From: Isotricha intestinalis
Lineage: Eukaryota; Ciliophora; Litostomatea; Vestibuliferida; Isotrichidae
DNA length: 64,000 nt
Reading direction: 5' to 3'
Assembly: GCA_023807065.1 (NCBI GenBank)
Contig: JAJJLU010000348.1
Span: 1 to 64,000, forward strand
In this document: positions 20,036 to 28,263 of the stretch, piece after piece
How positions within the stretch are numbered: position 1 is the first letter of the stretch
Layout of the letters: every line of letters starts with the position of its first letter
The notes under the pieces: model-generated
Database searches by the model: none
Seen by the model: the letters and a program-made list of their open reading frames with translations, nothing else
What the model was told of the DNA's origin: nothing
Translations under genes and position numbers: made by a program

Positions 20036-22766
20036 ATGAAAACAATATGGGAAAAATATAAAAAAATTCAATTACTTCATTCAAATTTATTTATTAATCT
20101 ATATAAAGCAAAAAATATTTCAACTGGAGACTATGTTTTAATAAAAGAAATTCAAAAATCAAAAATAAATCAATCGAATTTTTTAAAAATAATTGAAAAT
20201 ATGAAGAAATTAAAATCAGAAAACATAGTAAAATTCATTGATTTTCATGAAAATAAAAATTCATATTATTTAATAATAGAATTATGCTTTATGTCTCTTG
20301 AAGAATATTTAGAAATTAAGAAAGAACCTTTATCAATTGAAGAAATAAGAGATATATTATTAGAAATAAATAAAGGTTTAAAAGAAATAAGTGATAATAA
20401 ATTAATTCATCAAAATCTTAAACTTTCTAATATTTTATTATCATTAAACAAAAATAAAATAAATCAAATAGATTTTAAAATATCAGATTTTGGGTTAAAT
20501 AAAATATACGAAGAAAGTAATTCATTTCAAAAGAACATAGGTAGAAAATCGAATACAATTTCACCTGAAATTTTGAGTGGAGAGAAAATAAATATAAAAA
20601 GTGATATATGGAGTTTAGGAGTTATTATCTATTATATGTTATTTAAAGAATATCCTTTTATAGAAGAAATTGAATCCAATCAAAAATTCAAAGAAATAAA
20701 AGAAAAAAATTTATATGATTTAATCAAAAAAATGTTAATTATAAATACAAAAGAAAGAATTTCTTGGGAAGAATATTTTGACCATTCTTTTTTTAATTAT
20801 AGTTCTGATAGAATAAATTTACCTTCATTTGAAATACAATGTGAAAAACATTCACAAGAATTAATTTCTTATTGTTCTTCTTGTAAATCTAATATATGTG
20901 AAAAATGTTTAAATAATCACTCTGGCCATAAAGTTCTTTTTTTTAAAGATATTGGATTAACAGAAAAAGAAATGAATGAAGTTGATGATTTATTAAAAAA
21001 AATTGATAATAATATTGAATCTTTTATTAAGATAAAAAAAATGATTGAAAATATTAAATCAATCGACGAAAATTCTTCAATCTACGAAAATGATAATGAT
21101 AATAATTATAAATATTATTTTATAGATTGCTTAAAGGTAATTAAAGAAAAAATGAAAATTAATGAAATTTCAATCCCAAAGGTTTTTGAATGGGAATTAA
21201 GGTTATTAATAATAATATTGTAGAGTTAAATTCTTTAATTTTAATTTAGTGCGTAATTATCATTAATTATTATAGAAAGTAAATAAATTACATAATTGTA
21301 ATAAGAAAGTTAGAAAATAAATTAAATTAGTGTGTAAATGATTAAATAATATAGTATGTAAATATATATAAAAGTAGTATGTAATTTATATTATTTTAAA
21401 ATAAAATAGCAAGTAAAACTATTAAATTAATAAAAGTTTGTAATATTTTAAAATAATATATCAAGTGGGTAATAAAATATTATTAATATTAAGAAGGTAA
21501 TAAATAAAATAATAACTAAAAGGGAGTATATAACATATAAAAAGAAGAAAGTAAAATAAAAAAAGAAAAATTAGTATGTAAAATAATCAATAATAAAAGA
21601 AAGTAAAAGCAAATAACAATTAGCCAGTAAAAAAAGAGAAATAATATTTCTATTTATTTATAGATAGTAAGAAAATATTATTTAGTTTATATAGAATGTA
21701 TTAAAAATTGATTATATTGATTATAGGATGTTAAAAACAATATTAATTTATTAAAGGGTGTCAAATATAATTAATTTTTATTAGGGAGTTAAAAAAATAT
21801 TTTTAATAATAGATTGAAAGATAATATTCTTTAATTTTAGTGGGTAATCAATGATCATTAATTGATATTAGATGGTAATTTATATTATATTCCTAAATAA
21901 TTAAAGGGAATAAGATAATATTATAATTAATTCTAGGAAATATGATATTTATTAATTAATGATAGGGAGAAAGAAATTATTTTTAATAATTAAAGTGGAT
22001 AAGATAATATTATTAATTAATGATAGTATGTAAGATTAAGTTATTAGTTATAGAAAGTATAATTAAATATATAATAACTTTAGGGTGTAAAATAACATTA
22101 GGATTAATTATAGTATGTATGATAATTTAATTTTTATTATAGGGAGTAAGATGATTTAATCATATTACCAAAGGGAGTCAGATAATATTATAAATAATTA
22201 AAGTATGTAAGAATATATATAAATATAGTATGTAATTTAATATTTATAAAGAATAGAAAGTAAAACAATTTTATGAATTAAAGAGAGTAAATAATTATTA
22301 ACTGATTTTATAGAATTTAAGCTGATTTTATTAATGAATTATAGGGAGTAATATAATATTAAAAAAATATAGATGATTGTTATTTATTAAATTTTATTTT
22401 TTTAGTGTGTATATTAATTTCATTATTAAAGAATGTATTAAATTATTAATATTAAGGATGTATTCTTCATATTTTATTCCAGAAAGTTTAATATTTATAA
22501 TTTAAATTAGGAAGTAATATTAATAATATCTTTTTTAGCCTGTATTTAATCCAAATAATTTATTAGTGTGTATTTATTATATTTAAATTAGCCCATTGTA
22601 AAATATATATAATTTAGTGTGTAATTATAATAATAATAGCAAGAGAGTAAATAAAAATTATTTAAAATATAGGCTGTTAATAACTTAATAATAATTATTA
22701 TTTTAGTGTGTAACAAATTAATTTATATAAAAGGAAAATTTTAAAGAATCAAATTCCTTTGAATAA
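20036..22766 (+). CDS. Pseudokinase + B-box protein with a tail built of about 52 micro-exons
   Basis: Exon 1 (20036-21201) encodes a protein-kinase fold at residues 1-255. K37 is kept in VLIKE and D151 in the DFG motif, but the catalytic loop is HQNLK (residues 125-129) instead of HRDLK, and the Gly-rich loop is absent, so it is probably a pseudokinase. Residues 269-298 are a perfect B-box (C269, H272, C280, C283, C288, C291, H295, H298), followed by a coiled coil. Reading straight on hits TAG at 21221-21223, but that TAG is the 3' end of a GT-AG intron. The inferred gene continues through a 1-nt exon (A, 21224) and 52 exons of 3 or 6 nt. It ends with a normal last exon at 22734-22766 (ENFKESNSFE, then TAA), for a total of 453 residues. 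The tail is Gly/Tyr/Lys/Cys-rich with C390-x2-C393 and C437-x2-C440-x2-C443. The fallback is a 395-residue protein ending at 21223. Confidence 0.7.
21202..22733 (+). repeat. Array of about 54 tiny GT-AG introns separated by 3-nt exons
   Basis: I parsed this 1532-bp stretch by hand into 54 intron-like units of 20-37 nt (sum 1369 nt, mean 25.4). They are separated by one 1-nt, fifty 3-nt and two 6-nt segments (163 nt). In 48 units the 5' end is GT (usually GTAA, GTAT or GTTA). All units end in AG (usually TAG or AAG). Six have altered donors: GA at 21816 and 21969, AT at 21910, 21940 and 21999, TT at 22317. The triplets are about 31% G+C, far above the units around them. None of the 54 codons is a stop in the phase set by the upstream exon, while the other two phases hit TAA by about codon 14-17. 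Example triplets are 21250-21252 (TGC), 21466-21468 (TGG), 21785-21787 (GGA) and 22707-22709 (TGT). A few acceptor choices (for example near 21374/21377 and 21544/21547) are ambiguous. Confidence 0.85.
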
Positions 22767-23400
22767 AAATCTGATTCACAAAATTTAAATAATATTTAAA
22801 ATGGTTAAAATAATTTATATTAATGGATCAATTTAAAATATTTATTTTTTTAAGTAAAAAAATTCTAAATTTATAATCAAAAATGAATTAACAATTTAAT
22901 AATATATTTATTTTTGGTCATTATATTTTTAACATTGATTTCCAAAAGAAATGAAATCAAAGAAGAGCCTAGGAACTAAACTTTTTTTTATATATAAATT
23001 TATTATATTTTATTATTCAATACTGATATATAATAATTGTTACATTTATTTATAATGAATAAATATTCTCAGACTTAAAAATTAACGTTTAGTGATAAAA
23101 TTTAAAAAAACATAATTAGAAATAATTTTAATAATTGATTAATTAATTTTGAAAATAAAAATTCAATTATCAAAATAAAATTAAGTTTTAATTTACATTA
23201 TATATATTTTTTCACTTGAATAAAATTAACTTCTAAAAAATTCATTTTTTCACAAAATTTTAAAGTCCAAAGTTTGACCTAATAAATAAAAGCATTAATA
23301 ATAGACTTATAAGATAATGCAGAATTATATTTGAAAATATAAATATAGAAGTAATAGGTCATAATTTATATTCTTTTAAATAATTATTATATTTTTTTTA
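22767..23400. other. Spacer after the micro-exon gene, nothing recognised
   Basis: This is very AT-rich DNA. The AG-triplet-GT rhythm of the preceding region stops at 22733 and does not continue here. No coding or RNA signal is visible. Confidence 0.55.
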
Positions 23401-23404
23401 TCTG

Positions 23405-23593
23405 TTAATATATTTGATTTAAAATATTAACAAAATCAGAAACAATTCTATGATTATTCTGCTCTTTACTCATTAAAATAGCAATTTCTTCTTTTTCAAA
23501 AATAGATTTTAATATTGAAACATTCATCATAATTTTATTTACAAATTCATTATCAATCTCATTTTCTTTTATCTTTATTTTTAAGTTTTTTAT
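23405..23593 (-). CDS. Possible small gene or terminal exon, unknown
   Basis: The minus strand has 62 open codons with coding-like composition, ending in TAA at 23405-23407. Just upstream on the minus strand is a pyrimidine tract ending in TAG (23594-23596), exactly like a splice acceptor, so this may be the last exon of a small gene. No ATG exists on the minus strand between 23594 and the next gene start. If the reading frame is used alone, it would begin at the double Met at 23525-23530 and give 41 residues (starting MMNVSILKSIFEKEE). It could equally be a gene remnant. I do not recognise the protein. Confidence 0.35.
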   Translation of the reverse strand: MKNLKIKIKENEIDNEFVNKIMMNVSILKSIFEKEEIAILMSKEQNNHRIVSDFVNILNQIY

Positions 23594-23760
23594 CTAAAAA
23601 AAAGGGGATTATAATAGATATATGATAGATTTTCAGATAATGAAAAAAAAGAAAAAAGTATGGTTATGAATAGTTATTATAATTTTTATTATATATATTT
23701 TAAAATTAGTTTTTACTTTTTTTTTATTATTATTTAAAAAATTTAAAAAAATAAGTAAAA

Positions 23761-25617
23761 ATGTCATTAATTTCAAACCATAAATATAAATATAAAAATA
23801 AAAATTCTTTTAAAGAAATAATAAAACAATTTAAGAAAAATTTAAAAGCAAAATACAATAAAAAAGAATTTAATTATAATCGAATTATAGGAAATTATCT
23901 TATAATAAATGAAAAATGTGAAGCAGTTGTGAAGTATAAAGATTATTTAATATTAAATGAAGAAACTGAATTTTTAAGAAGATATTATTCAAATGAAGAA
24001 TTATATTCTCGATTATATAAAATTTTAAATTTTTATGAAAATAATTCCCAAATTTTTCCAAATTATTTAATTCTTCCAGAAAGTAAATTTTTATATACTA
24101 ATATAAGAAGAAAACAAAAAATGATAGATGCCGTTAATATTATAAAACATGAGGAAGAAATTAATAAAAATAACATTAATAATAATCCAAAAGATATTTT
24201 TACAAGGCAAGTTAAAGATGATATTCAAAGACATCAACCTTCAAATATAATTAATTATGATGATGAAAATTCTTTTCTAAATTCAATATCAACTTTTTCA
24301 AAAAAAAATCTTCAAACTCTAGATGATTCTTTTACATTAGATTTTACTAAAAATTTAAATGAAATAAATGATACAAATGGTTCTATTGAGAATATATTAA
24401 ATGATTTAAAAGGGAACAATGAGAAAATATTCATAAAAAAACCTACTCAAAAGTTAAAGAAAGTTGAAAATAAAATTAATATAAAAAATAATTATAATAA
24501 ACCTTCTATTAATAATTCAAAATCAAATTCTAATATTCAAAAGGTTATATCAAGTAATTTTAATGAAAATAAAAAAGGAAATTTAACAATATATAATAAT
24601 TTTCAAAATATAATTATTCCAAAAGAAAATACAATTATTAATATTTATAATAATTATTATCAAAATTCAAATCCAAGTGAAGAAAACAAACTCTTTAAAA
24701 CAATTCATTCAACAAAGAATATTTCTAAAAACTCAAAATATTATAATTTAAGTAATAGTCAAATGAATAATAAATTAAATAAAAATATCTCCCAAAGAGA
24801 GACTGCAAAAAATCCAAATTATAAATTAAAATTAGATGATAATGTTGAAATTATTAAAAGAGAATTTAGCTCAAAAAATACAAGAAATATAAATAAATTA
24901 GTTAAATCTCCTCCAAAAAGAAATATAAGAAATAAAAAATTTAATATTGAAAAATCAGAAACATTTTTAAAGTCATCTCAAACTATAAAAAAATTTTCTC
25001 ATAATCCAAATCCAAATAAATTATATAAAGATATATTTCAAAAAGGGAAAAAGAAAAGTAAAATTAATGATAATTCTAAATCTTCATTTTCAAATAATAC
25101 AATTTATGTAAAAAAAATTGAAAAAAAATCTTCAAAAATACCTTTTTCAAATTTAAATTCTGGTCTTAAAAAATTATATGAAAATGAAATAAATAAATTT
25201 TTAAATATTCAAACACCAAAAAAAAACCAATTATTATTGAATAATAAAAATGTTCCTTGGACAGAATTAAAACAAAATTATAAAAAATTTGTTCAAAAAG
25301 AAATGAATAATAATACAAATACTTCTAAGAGGAATTCATGTGATAATTTCTTATTTTTTACTAGAACTCAAAAAAATTTAACCATAGATAAATTTGATTA
25401 TAGAAACCAAAAAAAAAATAACAATTATAAAACACGTTTGAAGGAAAATCATTCAGAAAAAAATTTTTTAAATATCAAAAAATCTATTTCTTCAACAAAA
25501 AATAGAAGTTCTATTACTGAAAATAAAGATAATAATAATTCTGAAGTAAAAGGAAACAATAATAACTTAGTTATTAAAGTTAATAGACAAAGGTATTTAT
25601 CAAAATTAAAAAAATAA
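23761..25617 (+). CDS. Asn/Lys-rich protein with conserved-looking N-terminal domain, unknown
   Basis: This is a 618-residue protein. Residues about 35-135 are well composed and rich in aromatics (YLIINEKCEAVVKYKDYLIL, EFLRRYYSNEEL, FPNYLILPESKFLY, RRKQKMID). I have the impression of having seen similar segments in proteins of other ciliates, but I cannot name a family. The remainder, residues 150-618, is low complexity, strongly basic and rich in Asn, Ser and Lys, and probably disordered. The basic tail would suit a protein bound to microtubules or nucleic acid, but that is only a guess. The gene ends in TAA. Confidence 0.75.
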   Translation: MSLISNHKYKYKNKNSFKEIIKQFKKNLKAKYNKKEFNYNRIIGNYLIINEKCEAVVKYKDYLILNEETEFLRRYYSNEELYSRLYKILNFYENNSQIFPNYLILPESKFLYTNIRRKQKMIDAVNIIKHEEEINKNNINNNPKDIFTRQVKDDIQRHQPSNIINYDDENSFLNSISTFSKKNLQTLDDSFTLDFTKNLNEINDTNGSIENILNDLKGNNEKIFIKKPTQKLKKVENKINIKNNYNKPSINNSKSNSNIQKVISSNFNENKKGNLTIYNNFQNIIIPKENTIINIYNNYYQNSNPSEENKLFKTIHSTKNISKNSKYYNLSNSQMNNKLNKNISQRETAKNPNYKLKLDDNVEIIKREFSSKNTRNINKLVKSPPKRNIRNKKFNIEKSETFLKSSQTIKKFSHNPNPNKLYKDIFQKGKKKSKINDNSKSSFSNNTIYVKKIEKKSSKIPFSNLNSGLKKLYENEINKFLNIQTPKKNQLLLNNKNVPWTELKQNYKKFVQKEMNNNTNTSKRNSCDNFLFFTRTQKNLTIDKFDYRNQKKNNNYKTRLKENHSEKNFLNIKKSISSTKNRSSITENKDNNNSEVKGNNNNLVIKVNRQRYLSKLKK

Positions 25618-25904
25618 TATAAAAAATAAAGATGAAATTGATACCTTTGTAAAGTCTTCTTTAAGTTTTAAAAAAGAATAAAAGTTTTTTGCAATTTTAA
25701 ACTTTAATTTTTTTATTATATCTATATATAATTATTATTTATATAAATTAAAAAATATTATAAAAACTTTATAAAATGTAGTTTAGTTTTTAATAAATAA
25801 TTCTCACTCAAAAGTATATTTTTATTTACATAAATATATAAAATGAATTAATAAACTGCTCAAAAATACTACTGAAAAAGAATTAAAAATGAATTACATA
25901 AATT

Positions 25905-28046
25905 TTATTTAGATATTTTTTCATTTATTTCACTTCTATATTTTTTTAAACTTTCTCTTATATCATCAGGTTCTTCCTGTGCAATTTTAATTAAAATATT
26001 AATTAAATCGAATAAAACATAATCATTTAAACTATTATAATTATCATTTACAATAAAAGGTTTAATTATTATACTATTACTTAATTCAATATTATCTTCT
26101 TTGTCATCAATAATAATTGTTCTTTTCAAATCTCTTCCTAATTTTTTAATATCTTTATAATATTTTTCATTTAGATAACTAGCATTTTGTCTATACAATC
26201 TATAATCAAAATATTTTTGGTCTATTTCAATAAAATTAATTATTTGATCAGCATAATCTTTAACTCCAGTTGTAAAGACAATAATTTCATAAAATGGAAT
26301 TAAACTTTCTAAAAATTCTCTTAATCCAGGTCTTAAATATATTATATTGGTTCCTTTTGGAACATGTGCTAAAGTTTCATCTAAATCAAGAACTAAAGTA
26401 TAAGTTTTATATGCTGAAAAAGGAATTAAAGGTGTATTTGAATTTATAATATTATTTCTTTTATTGAATCTTTTATTTGGTTTTGGTAAAGTTAAATTTA
26501 AAGTTCCAATATTTTTATTGTCATACGGTGAATTTTTATTACTATAATCATAATATCTTTTTGAATTATTGTCTAAATTTGAATATCTTAATGAATCTTC
26601 TTTTAATCTTTGATTATATTTAATTGTATTTATATCATGATTATATTGATTTTGAATAAAATTTGATTCATCATTATAATAATTTTCAAATTCTTGTATA
26701 TAAATATTAGGATGATAAATTGGACTTGTATTATGAGAATAATTATTAGGAATATTTTGAAAATTAGAATAATTATTGGAATTATAATATCCATAATAAT
26801 TTGATTCATTATTCGGATAATTATTATTAATATGACCATAATTAATATTATTAATATTTGAACTAATACTTCTAATTCTTTGACTTTTTTCTCTTGATCT
26901 CATTGTATTTGTTTTTCTGAAAGGAAAAACAACTCCATAATTAGTTAATGCAGCACCAATATTATTTATATCTGTTGTTATAATATTTCCTGGACCTTTT
27001 ATTATCCTTTTTGCTTTTCGAATTGGCATTGAATTTGAAGAATAAGCAGAGATTTTATAATTATATGTATTAAAATTATTATTATTTAAGTTTGAATTAT
27101 TTTGATCTATATTATTATAATTGTAAATTATGTTTTTTGAATTTTCTATATCTTCTTGATGAGTTATTACTTGATTTATATTATTTTGATATATATTATT
27201 TATTTTTTTAAATTGTTTTATTTTTGATTTATAAAAATCATATATAGCTAAAACACTTATACTTCTTAATTTATTATATAATAAAATTATTTCTTTTGAA
27301 ATTACTGGATTTATATTATAATAATTTGATATTATTTTATTTAAATTATTATTTAAATCTTTATTTGTAATTGTAATTAAATTTAATTGTTGATTTAAAT
27401 TTTCTTCATTTGAATTTTTACATTTTTCAAATATACTTTCACTTAATAAAATAAAAATATTTAATATATTTTTAACTTCTTCAATAAAAAATTGAAATTT
27501 ATTTTGAACACTAATATCATAAATAATAGCAATAGTAAAAATAAGTAAATTCAGACAATTATTAATTAAAGGTAAATATTCATTTGCATTACACATTTCA
27601 ATTATAAAATCTGAATTATTATTAAATATTTCTATCCAATCATTACATTCATTTTCACAATTTATACTTTTCATAAATAAGAATTGAATTTGATTAAATA
27701 AATCATTTAAACTTTCAATTATTATTTCAATTTTATTTTTTTTTTGATTTAAAACAATAATTTTGGATTTATTTGGGGAAGAGAAATTTTGTTTGTTTAT
27801 ATTTTTATTTAAATTTACTGTAATTGGACTAAATTTTTTTTTTTCTTTTTGTATATTATCCATTTTATATGATTTTAATACTCCATCTTGTTTTATTTTA
27901 GTTGGTAGTCTTACTAAAGTAGATAGGATTTCTCTTTTATATAAACATTCATTTTTTTTATTTATAATATTAGAATTATTGGTACTTGAACCACTATTTA
28001 TTGTTTCTTTTTTTATAATTTGCTTTTGATTTTGATTTGAAGACAT
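25905..28046 (-). CDS. FCP1/SCP-type (NIF-like) protein phosphatase with long N-terminus
   Basis: The C-terminal part (about residues 545-700 of 713) is an FCP1-homology phosphatase of the HAD superfamily. The DxDET/V signature is present as LVLDLDETLAHV with D554 and D556. It is followed by YLRPGLREFLE, the Thr motif IIVFTTGVKDYAD, and the IIIDDKEDN metal-binding motif. These enzymes remove phosphate from Ser/Thr, often in the RNA polymerase II tail or in cell-division targets. All catalytic motifs look intact. The N-terminal 540 residues include a helical, leucine-rich stretch at about 95-290. After it comes a low-complexity Asn/Tyr/Ser region at about 290-530 that is probably disordered. 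The gene ends in TAA. Confidence 0.9.
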   Translation of the reverse strand: MSSNQNQKQIIKKETINSGSSTNNSNIINKKNECLYKREILSTLVRLPTKIKQDGVLKSYKMDNIQKEKKKFSPITVNLNKNINKQNFSSPNKSKIIVLNQKKNKIEIIIESLNDLFNQIQFLFMKSINCENECNDWIEIFNNNSDFIIEMCNANEYLPLINNCLNLLIFTIAIIYDISVQNKFQFFIEEVKNILNIFILLSESIFEKCKNSNEENLNQQLNLITITNKDLNNNLNKIISNYYNINPVISKEIILLYNKLRSISVLAIYDFYKSKIKQFKKINNIYQNNINQVITHQEDIENSKNIIYNYNNIDQNNSNLNNNNFNTYNYKISAYSSNSMPIRKAKRIIKGPGNIITTDINNIGAALTNYGVVFPFRKTNTMRSREKSQRIRSISSNINNINYGHINNNYPNNESNYYGYYNSNNYSNFQNIPNNYSHNTSPIYHPNIYIQEFENYYNDESNFIQNQYNHDINTIKYNQRLKEDSLRYSNLDNNSKRYYDYSNKNSPYDNKNIGTLNLTLPKPNKRFNKRNNIINSNTPLIPFSAYKTYTLVLDLDETLAHVPKGTNIIYLRPGLREFLESLIPFYEIIVFTTGVKDYADQIINFIEIDQKYFDYRLYRQNASYLNEKYYKDIKKLGRDLKRTIIIDDKEDNIELSNSIIIKPFIVNDNYNSLNDYVLFDLINILIKIAQEEPDDIRESLKKYRSEINEKISK

Positions 28047-28263
28047 ATTATCTAATTTTTTTTATATAATTTATAACACATAAAAATATATTATTAATAA
28101 ATAAAATGAGTTTAATAAAAATTAAGTTAATGCTTTGGAATAATTCTTACATAATAAATTTATTTAAATTTATGTAACAATATTTGTATGAATTATGAAT
28201 ACCTATTTTATCTTTGATATAAAAATATATTAAAAAAATTCTTTTATAAATTATTTAAAAATT

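Noticed and set aside
20036..21223. Pseudokinase gene ending at the TAG at 21221-21223
   Set aside because: This is the simplest reading and is kept as fallback. I rejected it as the main call because the TAG is the acceptor of a GT-AG unit matching the proven introns, and open-phase triplets continue to a normal last exon.
21202..22733. CRISPR-like or simple tandem repeat explanation for the array
   Set aside because: Units differ in length and sequence and only the AG-N3-GT boundary is constant. There is no conserved direct repeat with unique spacers, and the genome is eukaryotic. A fixed-period satellite would not keep a stop-free triplet phase.
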